Below, piece after piece: positions 23,244-30,957 of a stretch of DNA of 43,268 bases. The notes beneath the pieces were generated by a model. The model was not told the DNA's origin, made no database searches, and worked only from the letters and a program-made list of their open reading frames with translations. Numbering within the stretch: position 1 is the first letter of the stretch; each line of letters starts with the position of its first letter. The position numbers were made by a program, and so were the translations under genes. The stretch covers positions 1-43,268 of the forward strand of contig JAFARE010000035.1 of assembly GCA_019245575.1 (NCBI GenBank). Reading direction: 5' to 3'. Source of the stretch: Candidatus Dormiibacterota bacterium. GTDB taxonomy: Bacteria; Chloroflexota; Dormibacteria; Aeolococcales; Aeolococcaceae.

Positions 23244-24023
23244 ATGGCCGAGACCGCCACGCGCAGGGAGTTCGTCATCCCGCAGATGCCCAGCTTCGAG
23301 TCCGTCGAGGATGAGCGGACCCACCGCAAGCAGCGGCTGGCCGCCGCGTTCCGCCTCTTCGCGCTCTTCGGATTCGACGAGGGCGTCGCGGGGCACATCA
23401 CGGCGCGCGATCCGGAATATCCGGACCGTTTCTGGGTCAACCCGTTCGGTGTGTACTTCGGCCACATCAAGGCCAGTGACCTGATCTGCGTGGACCACAG
23501 CGGCAATGTGGTGGAGGGAGACCGTCCCGTCAACGCGGCGGCCTTCACCATCCACTCCCAGTTGCATGCGGCGCGGCCGGATGTGGTCGCGGCCGCCCAG
23601 ACGCATTCGCCGGCCGGCAAGTCCTGGTCCTCGCTGGGACGTCCTCTTGACGCCATCACGCCGCACGCGTGCGCGTTCTTCGAGGACCAGGCGTTGCTCG
23701 ACGACTACACCGGCGTGGTCATCGACATCGAGGAGGGCCGGCGCATCGGGCGCACCCTGGGCCCGCACAAGGCGATCATCCTGCGCAACCACGGGCTGCT
23801 CACGGTGGGCAAGACGGTGGATGAAGCGGCGTGGTGGTTCATCACCATGGAGCGCTCCTGCCAGGCGCAGCTTGCGGCGGAGGCTGCCGGCACTCCGGTG
23901 ATCATCGACGAGGACAACGCGATGTCGACCTACAACGTCGTCGGCACGAGCATCGCGGGCTGGTTCAGCTTTCAGCCGCTGTACGAGCGGATCGTGCGAG
24001 ACCAGCCCGACCTGCTGGACTGA
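23244..24023 (+). CDS. Class II aldolase/adducin-family protein
   Basis: The 259-residue protein matches the class II aldolase/adducin head domain: EGVAGHITARDPEYPDRFWVNP near residue 48, a metal-binding QTHSPAGKSWSSLG, and ILRNHGLLTVG with a second metal His; together these give the divalent-metal site used by fuculose- and ribulose-phosphate aldolases. Bacterial members annotated only as adducin-like often lack a known substrate, and no sugar-pathway gene is adjacent. The C-terminal VGTSIAGWFSFQPLYERI tail is typical of this subfamily. It precedes the pterin dehydratase gene by 3 bases, so they are cotranscribed. Confidence 0.92.
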   Translation: MAETATRREFVIPQMPSFESVEDERTHRKQRLAAAFRLFALFGFDEGVAGHITARDPEYPDRFWVNPFGVYFGHIKASDLICVDHSGNVVEGDRPVNAAAFTIHSQLHAARPDVVAAAQTHSPAGKSWSSLGRPLDAITPHACAFFEDQALLDDYTGVVIDIEEGRRIGRTLGPHKAIILRNHGLLTVGKTVDEAAWWFITMERSCQAQLAAEAAGTPVIIDEDNAMSTYNVVGTSIAGWFSFQPLYERIVRDQPDLLD

Positions 24024-24026
24024 GCC

Positions 24027-24359
24027 GTGAGCGGCCTCGCCGCAGAGCGCTGCGAAGCGTGCACCGGCGCCACACCGCGCGTCACCGGCGCCGGCGTCGA
24101 TGCGATGCTCGCCGAGCTCTCGCGCGAGTGGAAGGTGGAGGACGGGGCGCGCCTGCGCCGGCAGTACACGTTCAAGACATTCGCCGCGGCATTCGGCCGC
24201 GCCACCGCGATCGCGGGCATCGCCGAGGAGGAGGGGCATCACCCCGACATCTGTGTCGGCTGGGCCTATCTCGACGTCACGCTGACGACGCACGCGATCA
24301 ACGGCCTGAGCCGCAACGACTTCGTCATGGCGGCGAAGATCGACCAGCTCGACCGGTGA
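24027..24359 (+). CDS. 4a-hydroxytetrahydrobiopterin dehydratase
   Basis: The 110-residue protein is a pterin-4a-carbinolamine dehydratase (PhhB/DCoH family), which dehydrates 4a-hydroxy-tetrahydropterin to quinonoid dihydropterin. The family signature is EEEGHHPDICVGWAYLDVTLTTH, with the HH pair and the distal His of the active site, ahead of NGLSRNDFVMAAKIDQL. The N-terminal CEACTGATPRVT block is also common in this family. No phenylalanine hydroxylase is in the window, so the pterin partner is unknown; stand-alone members have been linked to molybdopterin metabolism. Start GTG at 24027, 3 bases after the aldolase stop; its stop overlaps the cupin start (GTGA). Confidence 0.94.
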   Translation: MSGLAAERCEACTGATPRVTGAGVDAMLAELSREWKVEDGARLRRQYTFKTFAAAFGRATAIAGIAEEEGHHPDICVGWAYLDVTLTTHAINGLSRNDFVMAAKIDQLDR

Positions 24360-24622
24360 TCGAGCGCCTCGAGCCACCGCGCGACCCGGAGGCGGCGCTG
24401 CGCGAGGCGGGACTCGAGCCGCGGCCGTGGTCGGCCGGCCCCGGGACGCACTTTGCGCCGCACAGCCATGCACAGCCCAAGCGCCTTTTCGTCACCAATG
24501 GCAGCATCAGCTTCAACGGAGAGCTGCTGGAGGCGCCCACCGGCATCCGGATCGCAGCCGGGTACGAGCACAGCGCCGACGCAGGGCCGCGCGGCGTGTC
24601 CTGCGTGGAAGCGTTCGAGTAA
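24356..24622 (+). CDS. Small cupin-like protein
   Basis: The 88-residue protein has a single cupin-like barrel: HFAPHSHAQPKRLFVTNGSISFNG resembles cupin motif 1 (HxH followed by Lys and Gly), and AGYEHSADAGPRGVSCVEAF supplies the second His region. Such one-domain cupins often bind a metal and may act as a sensor, isomerase or binding protein; substrate unknown. The GTG start overlaps the pterin dehydratase stop as GTGA, so the two are coupled. I infer no specific partnership with the dehydratase beyond that. Confidence 0.8.
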   Translation: MIERLEPPRDPEAALREAGLEPRPWSAGPGTHFAPHSHAQPKRLFVTNGSISFNGELLEAPTGIRIAAGYEHSADAGPRGVSCVEAFE

Positions 24623-24708
24623 CCGGACCCACCCAAATCTCCCCGCGTGCCGCACGATACGCGCGAGCGCGGAACAGTGCTCTGCGCCGGCAGCAGGAGA
24701 CTGACGAC

Positions 24709-25191
24709 ATGACCGACCAGGCAGCGCCGCACCACCGCACGCGGATTGCGGACATGTATCACCGCACCCCCACGCACCGGCTGGACGAGATGAAGACCCG
24801 CCGCCCGCCGCAGACCAGCGACGAGCACGTCGGCTTCAACGGCAAGGTGGCGGTGCTGATCACCACATCCGTCGGCACCATGTGGGCGGCGTATCTCTTC
24901 TCGGTGATCGGCATCACCGGCATCGTCGCGGCCATCACCAACAACGCCGAGGTGGTGCTCCTCGTTGGAGCGATCTCAGGCTACTTCCTGCAGCTCGTGC
25001 TGCTGCCGGTGATCATCGTGGGGCAGAACATCCAGGGCCGCGCCGCCGACAAGCGCGCCGTCGAGACGTACAAGGACGCCGAGGCGATCCTCCATGAGTG
25101 CGTGCAGCTGCAGCAACACCTGGAGGCGCAGGACAAGGTGCTCGACGACCTGATCATGCACGTGCAGAAGATCGTCGCGGCCGGCAGCTAG
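24709..25191 (+). CDS. Small two-TM membrane protein, DUF1003/low-affinity iron permease-like
   Basis: The 160-residue protein has a polar N-terminus, two hydrophobic segments (VAVLITTSVGTMWAAYLFSV and VVLLVGAISGYFLQLVLLPVII, about residues 47-105), a VGQNIQGRAADKRA loop and a C-terminal coiled coil. The Q-N-x-Q motif after the second helix and its downstream Asp recall DUF1003 and related low-affinity iron-permease-like proteins; I cannot tell which. AGGAG lies 8 bases before the ATG at 24709. It follows the cupin gene by 86 bases, with no clear promoter, and converges on htrA. Confidence 0.75.
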   Translation: MTDQAAPHHRTRIADMYHRTPTHRLDEMKTRRPPQTSDEHVGFNGKVAVLITTSVGTMWAAYLFSVIGITGIVAAITNNAEVVLLVGAISGYFLQLVLLPVIIVGQNIQGRAADKRAVETYKDAEAILHECVQLQQHLEAQDKVLDDLIMHVQKIVAAGS

Positions 25192-25232
25192 CTGACATCT
25201 CGCCTCCGTGACGACCGCGTGCAGGTTGTCAT

Positions 25233-25250
25233 CCCTCCCGCCGGCGAGGG
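25233..25250. terminator. Weak terminator-like stem between convergent genes
   Basis: CCCTC (25233-25237) and GAGGG (25246-25250) can form a 5-bp stem between the membrane-protein stop and the htrA stop. There is no T-run, so this is a weak candidate. Confidence 0.25.
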
Positions 25251-25257
25251 TTCGGTG

Positions 25258-26457
25258 CTAGGTCCCTGCGGGGCGCTCCTCCAGCGTCGCGTGCAGGGTC
25301 AGGTTCGAGCCGCCGCGCCTGACAGAGAGCGTGAGCGTCTGCCCCACCTGCTTGCTCTGGATCAAACCACCGAGCGTTTCGCCGTTGTCGATGTTCACGC
25401 CGTCGATGGCCACGAGGATGTCGCCAGTCTGCACTCCGGCCTGTGAAGCGGGTGTTCCCGGGCTGACGGTTGTGATGAGCACGCCCGGCCCGCTGAAGCC
25501 GCGGCTGGACTCGATGGCGCTGATCTGATCGAGGTACCCGATGCCCAGGAAGGGATGGGGCACCTTCTGGTGCGACATCAGCGCTGCCGCCACCTGACGC
25601 GCCAGGTTGCTCGGGATGCTGTAGCCGATGTTGGTGGAGTTGCCCGCGATGGCGACGTTGACGCCCACGACGCGGCCCTCCACGTCGACGAGCGGGCCGC
25701 CGCTGTTCCCGGGGTTGATCGACGCGTCCGTCTGCAACACGTCCTCGAGTGTCTCGCTCGACGTCGAGTTCTCACCGCTCGCGCTGATCGTCCTGTGCAG
25801 CGCGCTGATGACGCCTGCGGTCACCGAGCTCTGGTTTCCCAGCGGGCTGCCGATGGCGATCACGGTCTGTCCCGTCACGAGCTGCGCCGAGTCGCCGAAG
25901 GTTGCGAGCGGCAGCGAGTCGTTGGGCACGCTGAGCACCGCGAGGTCGTCGAGCGTGTCGGTGCCCACGAGCGTCGCGGTGAATGCGTCGCCATTGGGCA
26001 TCACCACGTGCAGATCGCTCGAGCCGGTCACCACGTGGTTGTTGGTGAGGAGAAAGGTGGCCCCGCCGCCGTGCGCGATGCCGAAGCCGCTGCCCAGGCT
26101 CGCGGTGGTGGAGGACGGCTGCCGCGCGATGATCGTGCCGACCGCAGGCACGAGCTGACGCGCCACGCCCTCGGCGTTCGACGTCGGCGCCTTGACCGGT
26201 GTGTTGTCGATCGCGATGTGGACGGTCGAGCTGCCCTCCTGCAGACGCGTGGCGCCGTACGCGAGGCCGCCGCCCACCAGCAGTCCACCGACGAGCAGCA
26301 CAGCGGCCACGCGCCGGGTCACGCGCGGCTCCGCCGGCGAACGGGGCGGCGCAGCTTCCGCGGGCTCGGACTCGTCGTCGTGATGGAAGAAGTGCTGCGG
26401 CGGCGGGGGTGGCGCCTCCGGGACGGAGGGCGGGGTGAAGCTGTCTGTGTCGCTCAT
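25258..26457 (-). CDS. HtrA/DegP-like membrane-anchored serine protease
   Basis: The 399-residue protein has an acidic, Pro-rich cytosolic N-terminus, one transmembrane segment (about 48-67), a trypsin-like protease domain with His141 (TNNHVV), Asp171 (LDDLAVL) and Ser252 (NPGNSGGP), and a C-terminal PDZ domain beginning near FLGIGYLDQISAIESSRGF. It should degrade or sense misfolded proteins outside the membrane, as DegS, HtrA and the mycobacterial HtrA proteins do. The ATG at 26457 gives the full acidic N-terminus; 75 bases separate it from the divergent phospholipase D-like gene. A TATCCA stretch about 25 bases upstream may be its -10. Confidence 0.95.
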   Translation of the reverse strand: MSDTDSFTPPSVPEAPPPPPQHFFHHDDESEPAEAAPPRSPAEPRVTRRVAAVLLVGGLLVGGGLAYGATRLQEGSSTVHIAIDNTPVKAPTSNAEGVARQLVPAVGTIIARQPSSTTASLGSGFGIAHGGGATFLLTNNHVVTGSSDLHVVMPNGDAFTATLVGTDTLDDLAVLSVPNDSLPLATFGDSAQLVTGQTVIAIGSPLGNQSSVTAGVISALHRTISASGENSTSSETLEDVLQTDASINPGNSGGPLVDVEGRVVGVNVAIAGNSTNIGYSIPSNLARQVAAALMSHQKVPHPFLGIGYLDQISAIESSRGFSGPGVLITTVSPGTPASQAGVQTGDILVAIDGVNIDNGETLGGLIQSKQVGQTLTLSVRRGGSNLTLHATLEERPAGT

Positions 26458-26532
26458 GGTGCGTGTGGCGGCCGCCCATGGTGGATACGGTCCGCCGGTG
26501 ACAACGATATACGCGAAGGCTCGGCGTGCAGC

Positions 26533-27564
26533 GTGCCGGAGCTGACCTGCGCCCTGGGTCCTGACAGTGCGGGCACTGTGCTCTCAGCGGCGCTGGCTCG
26601 CGCGCAGCGAAGCATCGATGCGGCCGTGTACGAGGTCGGGCCCTCATATTCCTGGGCGTTCACACGCGCAGCGCGGAGGGGCGTGCGAGTGCGCCTGTTG
26701 CTCGACGCCCATGTGGGTGACGGCAACGCGCTGACCGCCAGTCGCGTCATCGATGCGGGCGGCGAGTGCCGCGTGTCCGGCAGCGACATGGCCGCGGCGC
26801 ATTGGAAGCTGCTGGTGATCGACGACAGGACACTGGCCGTCGGTTCAGGCAACCTCATCTGGCTCGATGCGCCGCGTGACCGGATGGGTCGTGTGCCGCC
26901 GTTCTCTCGCCCGCTCTCAGGAACGCGGGAATGGTGGACGCTCTCCGACGGCGCGGACCCGCTCACATGCCGCGCGCGGCAGCGCTTCGAGGAGGCGTGG
27001 AGCCGCGCTGTGCGCCCGCCGCCTCGCTGGCGCGACATGCTCGTGCGCGGCCTCCCCGCCGCAGCGGTGGGCTGCCCGCAGCCGCAGGTGGCGCCACTCG
27101 AGGTGGAGGTGGGCGCTTCGCGGTTGCGACTCGTCGTGGGGGCGCGGGGTGTGCAGGCGGAGCTGCACCGCATGATCGCGGACGCGGACGACCGGATCTT
27201 CGCCACCACTCCCTACGTGCACCCGCGCGTGCGCTCCGTGGCGCAGCTGCTTGACGCGATGGAGTCGGCGATGCGCCGCGGCCGCGACGTGCGGCTGCTG
27301 CTGGGCGAGCGCCCTCGCGCCTGCGACGCCCGGCGCCTGGCGCTGCTCAATTTCCCAGTGCGGCACATGGATCCGGTGCGCGCCACGCGCGGGCACGCCA
27401 AGGGGCTGGTGACGGAGCGCGCAGCGCTGGTTGGCTCAGCGAACTGGAGCGCCGGCGGTCTCGAGCACAACCAGGAGGCAGCGCTCGTTGCCGCGTCGCC
27501 CGGCGCCGTCGCGTACTTCGGAGGCGCGGTCCTGCGCGACTGGGGGGCGTCGACGCCGCTCTGA
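26533..27564 (+). CDS. Phospholipase D-like protein
   Basis: The 343-residue protein has two HKD-type motifs: HWKLLVIDD near residue 95 (His, Lys, Asp) followed by VGSGNLIW, and HAKGLVTE near residue 289 (His, Lys, Glu) followed by GSANWSAGG. Two half-sites in one chain form a PLD-family phosphodiesterase active site; the substrate may be phospholipid or nucleic acid. Glu replaces the usual Asp in the second motif. The start at GTG 26533 is the first in-frame start after the divergent region; a signal peptide is not clear. The frame stays open further upstream only because it is antisense to htrA. Confidence 0.88.
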   Translation: MPELTCALGPDSAGTVLSAALARAQRSIDAAVYEVGPSYSWAFTRAARRGVRVRLLLDAHVGDGNALTASRVIDAGGECRVSGSDMAAAHWKLLVIDDRTLAVGSGNLIWLDAPRDRMGRVPPFSRPLSGTREWWTLSDGADPLTCRARQRFEEAWSRAVRPPPRWRDMLVRGLPAAAVGCPQPQVAPLEVEVGASRLRLVVGARGVQAELHRMIADADDRIFATTPYVHPRVRSVAQLLDAMESAMRRGRDVRLLLGERPRACDARRLALLNFPVRHMDPVRATRGHAKGLVTERAALVGSANWSAGGLEHNQEAALVAASPGAVAYFGGAVLRDWGASTPL

Positions 27565-27573
27565 CCGCGATGT

Positions 27574-27579
27574 CAGACT
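27574..27579 (+). promoter_or_regulatory. Weak -10 box of the MBL-fold gene at 27589
   Basis: CAGACT ends 9 bases before the ATG. The spacing fits the pattern of the window, but the first base deviates from TANNNT. Confidence 0.3.
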
Positions 27580-27588
27580 CCACGCGTC

Positions 27589-28242
27589 ATGACTGAAACC
27601 CTGCGCGACCTGGTCCAGCTCGCGATCGTCGTCGACCCGGTGTTCGACCAGAACTGCTACGTCGTTCGCCGCCGCGACTCGCAATCCGTTCTCGTCGTCG
27701 ATCCCGGATTGCAGCATCCGCGCCTGCTCGAGACGTTGGAGCGAGAGGGGTTGCGCTGCGAGCGCATCCTGCTGACCCACGGTCATCCCGACCATGTGAA
27801 CGGTGTGCCGGCGGTGAAGGCCGCCCACGGATGCGATGCCGCGATCCACCCGGACGATCACGAGCAGCTGGCAGCCGTGCGCCACCTTCCCGGCGTGCCG
27901 CCCGACCTGCCCGACATCGTGTGCGAGCTGGAGCTGCACGACGGCGACCGCATCAGCTGGCACGGCCTCGACATCAATGTCGTGCATACGCCTGGGCACA
28001 CTCGCGGATCGGTGTGCTTTCTGTTCGGCGATGACCTCATCGCCGGTGACACGCTCTTTCAGCGTGGGGTGGGACGCACCGACCTGCCCGGCGGGTCCTG
28101 GCCGGCCCTGCTCTTCTCCATCGAGCACAAGCTGTACACGCTGCCGCCGGACATCGTCGTGTACCCCGGCCACGGACCGCGGACAACCATCCGCGAGGAG
28201 ATGGAGCTGAACCCCTTCGTGGTGCACCCGCGCTACCGCTGA
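27589..28242 (+). CDS. Metallo-beta-lactamase-fold hydrolase, glyoxalase II-like
   Basis: The 217-residue protein has the complete binuclear-metal set: THGHPDH (His64, His66, Asp68, His69), HTPGHTRGS, the bridging Asp in AGDTLF and YPGHGP near the C-terminus. The order FGDDLIAGDTLFQRGVGRTDLPGG is characteristic of the YcbL/glyoxalase II-like branch, which hydrolyses thioesters of small thiols; true substrate unknown. The C-terminus lacks the helical substrate-binding domain of eukaryotic glyoxalase II. ATG at 27589 follows a CAGACT at -9, and the phospholipase D-like gene ends 24 bases upstream. Confidence 0.94.
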   Translation: MTETLRDLVQLAIVVDPVFDQNCYVVRRRDSQSVLVVDPGLQHPRLLETLEREGLRCERILLTHGHPDHVNGVPAVKAAHGCDAAIHPDDHEQLAAVRHLPGVPPDLPDIVCELELHDGDRISWHGLDINVVHTPGHTRGSVCFLFGDDLIAGDTLFQRGVGRTDLPGGSWPALLFSIEHKLYTLPPDIVVYPGHGPRTTIREEMELNPFVVHPRYR

Positions 28243-28317
28243 ACCCGCGACCGGCTTCCCGCGTGCTAGGGTGCGCGCGGCGCGGCCGGCGTGCGGCCGC
28301 TCAGGGATGAGGTGCTC

Positions 28318-28905
28318 ATGAGAGTCTATGGAATCGCTGCGCTGCTGTGCGCGTGCGCGGCGCTGGCAGGCTGCAGCGGCAATTCATCGCCGTCATCATC
28401 AGCGTCGCCGCGCGCATCCGCCAGTCCTGCCGGGACAGAGGGCGCGTCACCGGCGCCGTCCGCCGCCACGAATGCAGCGGCCACCGTCAACCTCAGCGTG
28501 GCCGACATACCGGAGAGCGGGTTCAGCCAGGTGAGCGACGGCCCGCTGGCCGGACACCCGCAGACGGATCAGCGAACGTTCGCGAGCGCCGACGGCTCCG
28601 TGATCATCGAGGCGGACGTGATCGTCGAGTCAGCGCAGAGCGCAATCGCAGGCGACTACAGCCAGGCTCGCACTGCTGCGCACGGTCGTGTGGCCGCCGT
28701 GTCCTCCTCGGGCAAACCCTCGATCGGTGAGCAGGCCGACGAGTACGCCGGCACCACAAGCACGGGCAAGGGCCTTGTGGCCATCACGTTCGTGCGCTCG
28801 CTCACGGTCGACGCGGTGCTGGTGGAGACGGCAGGCGCCGCCGACACAGCGCTGGCCGAGCAGCTCGCGACCGCGCTCGACGCGCGCGTGCAGAGCTACA
28901 GCTGA
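28318..28905 (+). CDS. Secreted lipoprotein of unknown function
   Basis: The 195-residue product has a signal peptide ending in lipobox LAGC (Cys19), then a Ser/Ala/Pro-rich linker of about 40 residues and a compact domain from about residue 57 (VNLSVADIPESGFSQVSDGPL...). The domain has no motif I recognise. A frame starting at 28291 is open, but GGATGAGGTG lies just before the ATG at 28318 and this start gives a proper signal peptide. It sits after the MBL-fold gene and converges on the Nudix gene with 6 bases between stops. Role unknown; surface location is well supported. Confidence 0.82.
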   Translation: MRVYGIAALLCACAALAGCSGNSSPSSSASPRASASPAGTEGASPAPSAATNAAATVNLSVADIPESGFSQVSDGPLAGHPQTDQRTFASADGSVIIEADVIVESAQSAIAGDYSQARTAAHGRVAAVSSSGKPSIGEQADEYAGTTSTGKGLVAITFVRSLTVDAVLVETAGAADTALAEQLATALDARVQSYS

Positions 28906-28911
28906 TCCAGC

Positions 28912-29523
28912 TCAGTCGGTCCGTCCCAGCTCGCGCATCAGCTCGTGCAGGATTGCCGCGCTGACGCCCCAGATCACGCGGCCTTCAGCTTCGTAGAAGT
29001 GCACCGCGCGGCGGATGCCGTTGCGCTCCAGCTCACGGATGGTGTGTGGCGCGCGGAGCAGCGTCTCGAGGTCGATGCGAAACCACTCGGCGACCTCGTG
29101 CTCGTCGCTGCGCACGGTCCACGGCGCGCGCTGCAAGCCGACGACCGGGGTCAGCCACCGCTCCGACGTTGCGGTGACCAGCGGCGACAGCACGCCGATG
29201 ACCTCGACATTCGCGGAGTCGAGTCCGACCTCCTCGCGCGCCTCGCGCAGCGCGGTGGCGACCACACCCGCGTCCTCCGCCTCGGCGCTGCCCCCGGGAA
29301 AGCCGATCTGCCCCGCGTGGAAGCGCAGCTCCTGCGAGCGCAGCATGAACAGCAGCGGCATCCGTTCCGACGCCGGGTCGAAGAGCAGCAGGACCGACGC
29401 GCGCCGGCGACCGCCGGGTGGCGGCGGCGACGTGGTCGACAGCGGCTGTACCGCCGCTCGCAGACGGTGCTCGAGGCTGTCTACGCGGCGCGGCTGGGCG
29501 GCTCGGGGCGGTAGCGAAGCCAC
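28912..29523 (-). CDS. Nudix hydrolase, CoA pyrophosphatase-like
   Basis: The 203-residue protein resembles the NudL/CoA-diphosphatase group: MLRSQELRFHAGQIGFPGG fits the CoA-recognition signature ahead of the Nudix helix GGSAEAEDAGVVATALREAREEVGL, whose REAREEVGL end is canonical. It would cleave CoA to 4'-phosphopantetheine and 3',5'-ADP. The GTG at 29523 is the only plausible start, and its first 43 bases overlap a small ORF (29481-29660) read in another frame on the same strand. That ORF and this gene would share a transcript. The N-terminal 30 residues look disordered and Pro-rich. Confidence 0.9.
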   Translation of the reverse strand: MASLPPRAAQPRRVDSLEHRLRAAVQPLSTTSPPPPGGRRRASVLLLFDPASERMPLLFMLRSQELRFHAGQIGFPGGSAEAEDAGVVATALREAREEVGLDSANVEVIGVLSPLVTATSERWLTPVVGLQRAPWTVRSDEHEVAEWFRIDLETLLRAPHTIRELERNGIRRAVHFYEAEGRVIWGVSAAILHELMRELGRTD

Positions 29524-29660
29524 GCCTCCAAGCGTGACATCGCGTCGGCCCGGCGTGCCGCGTCATCGACCATGGCCACCATCCGGCGGCGCCGCTCATA
29601 GCGCGCCCGGATGACGGCCTCCTCCGCGTCGACCAGTTTCTGGATGTAGTCCGGTGCCAT
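29481..29660 (-). CDS. Small helical protein, 59 residues
   Basis: A 59-codon ORF begins at an ATG with AGGGGGA about 7 bases upstream and a TTGCCC-18-TAATAC promoter further up (29719-29748). The product is strongly charged and probably one long helix (EEAVIRARYERRRRMVAMVDD...), with no cysteine or signal peptide. It overlaps the start of the Nudix gene by 43 bases, suggesting translational coupling. The family is not recognised. The promoter, ribosome binding site and codon content argue for a real gene. Confidence 0.6.
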   Translation of the reverse strand: MAPDYIQKLVDAEEAVIRARYERRRRMVAMVDDAARRADAMSRLEAWLRYRPEPPSRAA

Positions 29661-29718
29661 TGACGTTCCCCCTCGAACCCGACGTCATTGGGGTCGGCTT
29701 CCTGAGTTCTTCCGCCAG

Positions 29719-29748
29719 GTATTAAGACGGCGCCCCGTTACAGGGCAA
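29719..29748 (-). promoter_or_regulatory. Putative promoter of the 59-residue protein and Nudix gene
   Basis: On the minus strand TTGCCC (29743-29748) and TAATAC (29719-29724) are 18 bases apart, a normal -35/-10 pair, leaving a leader of about 50 bases before the ATG at 29660. This is the clearest two-box promoter in the window. Confidence 0.5.
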
Positions 29749-29823
29749 CGTACGCGCATCGCGCGCGGCTGTCAGTCCGAACTCTGGGAAGATCCGTAAA
29801 GATCAGACAAGGAGTTCTCGAAG

Positions 29824-30084
29824 GTGCAACGACACTGTCAGATCTGCGGGGGCGAGATGCGTTTCTCCCACCGCGAGTACGCCGGGGGCGGCGCGTCCGC
29901 TCCCGTCTGGCGCTGCAAACTGTGCGGCGCGCTGACGCGCGACACTGCGCGCGCCCGCGAGGAGCAGCCGGCGCAGCGGCGGTCGCGGCAGCGCGCGCCG
30001 GTGGACGAGGGCCCACCCGAGAACCCGGTGCTCGACCCGGAGATCGCGCGGCGCCTGCTCGACGGCCGTAGCGAGGAGCGCTGA
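29824..30084 (+). CDS. Small zinc-ribbon protein
   Basis: The 86-residue protein has an N-terminal zinc ribbon, CQIC (Cys5, Cys8) and WRCKLCG, followed by a basic, Glu/Arg/Gln-rich tail ending EIARRLLDGRSEER. Four Cys of the ribbon should bind one zinc. Nucleic-acid or protein binding is possible; no homology is recognised beyond the ribbon. AAGGAG stands about 9 bases before the GTG at 29824. The stop is immediately adjacent to that of the convergent hydrolase, both within TGATCA at 30082-30087. Confidence 0.7.
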   Translation: MQRHCQICGGEMRFSHREYAGGGASAPVWRCKLCGALTRDTARAREEQPAQRRSRQRAPVDEGPPENPVLDPEIARRLLDGRSEER

Positions 30085-30891
30085 TCAGCCCGCTGCGGAG
30101 ACCTCGGCCGGCACGACCGCGGTGTGGCGCTCGAACCACCCCAGGACGCGCGCGTTGATGTCGTCGCGGTCGACGTCGACGGAGATCGCGTGGCCGCTCC
30201 GCGGATAGACGCGCGCATCGACCTCGCGGCTGCACACGAGACGCCGCGTGAGCTCGGCGGTGCACGCCGGGTCGATCATGCGATCGCGGCCACCGTGCAG
30301 GGCCATGACGGGCGCGCGCACCTGCGGCAGCTCGTCGCGAACAACGGCCAGCAGCCGCTTGAGCTCGTTGATCGCGTGCACCGAGCGCAGCCCGTACGAG
30401 TGCAGCTCCTCGACCGCGGTCGGGTCCCAGAGGTCGACGTCGGTTCCCGGTCGGTGCCATCGCACGACGTGCCGCATGACGGGGAGGAAGTGCTGCAGGA
30501 GCCCGCTGAGCCACAGTGGCGTGGCGAGGCTCGCCACCGCGCCGACGCGGAGGTCGGTGGCGGCGACGTGCAGCGCGAGCGCGCCGCCCATCGATTGGCC
30601 GGCCACGACGACCGTCTCGTGCGCCGCCGCGAGCTCGTCGAGCGCGCGCTGCGCGTCCGCAGCCCACTGCTCCCACGTGCTCGACTCCAATGCCTCGGGG
30701 GTGCGCGCGTGCCCGTGCAGCGCGGGGGCGACGCAGCGCCAGCCGTGCGCCGCCAGGTGCTCGCCCAGGCGCCGCAGCTCGGGGGGCGTGCCGGCGAAGC
30801 CGTGGAGCATGAGCGCGGCGCGCGGGCCGTCGCCAACGGACCACGGCGCCACCGCGGCGGCGTCGAACGGCTCCAGGGTGCGCGCCGTCAT
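30085..30891 (-). CDS. Alpha/beta hydrolase, carboxylesterase-like
   Basis: The 268-residue protein carries LMLHGFAGTPPELRRLGEHLAAHG, typical of monoterpene-esterase or Est30-like enzymes, the nucleophile elbow GQSMGG with catalytic Ser, an acid in HGGRDRMID and the His in SGHAISVD. It should hydrolyse a carboxyl ester in the cytosol. I chose the ATG at 30891 because a TATACT box, a near-perfect -10, lies 7 bases in front of it; an upstream start would extend over that box. It is divergent from trpD, with 66 bases between starts. Confidence 0.93.
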   Translation of the reverse strand: MTARTLEPFDAAAVAPWSVGDGPRAALMLHGFAGTPPELRRLGEHLAAHGWRCVAPALHGHARTPEALESSTWEQWAADAQRALDELAAAHETVVVAGQSMGGALALHVAATDLRVGAVASLATPLWLSGLLQHFLPVMRHVVRWHRPGTDVDLWDPTAVEELHSYGLRSVHAINELKRLLAVVRDELPQVRAPVMALHGGRDRMIDPACTAELTRRLVCSREVDARVYPRSGHAISVDVDRDDINARVLGWFERHTAVVPAEVSAAG

Positions 30892-30898
30892 GCCGCTG

Positions 30899-30904
30899 AG
30901 TATA
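30899..30904 (-). promoter_or_regulatory. Putative -10 box of the carboxylesterase-like gene
   Basis: TATACT on the minus strand ends 7 bases before the ATG at 30891. It is the best match to the -10 consensus in this window and decides the start. Confidence 0.6.
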
Positions 30905-30942
30905 TGAACGGCGCTGCTGCCGGCTCGCCTGCGAGGCGGTGA

Positions 30943-30948
30943 TACCGT
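30943..30948 (+). promoter_or_regulatory. Putative -10 box of the trpD operon
   Basis: TACCGT ends 9 bases before the trpD ATG. Confidence 0.45.
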
Positions 30949-30957
30949 CAGCCGGCC

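Noticed and set aside
25555-26532. Upstream extension of the phospholipase D-like frame
   Set aside because: It is antisense to htrA over its whole length.
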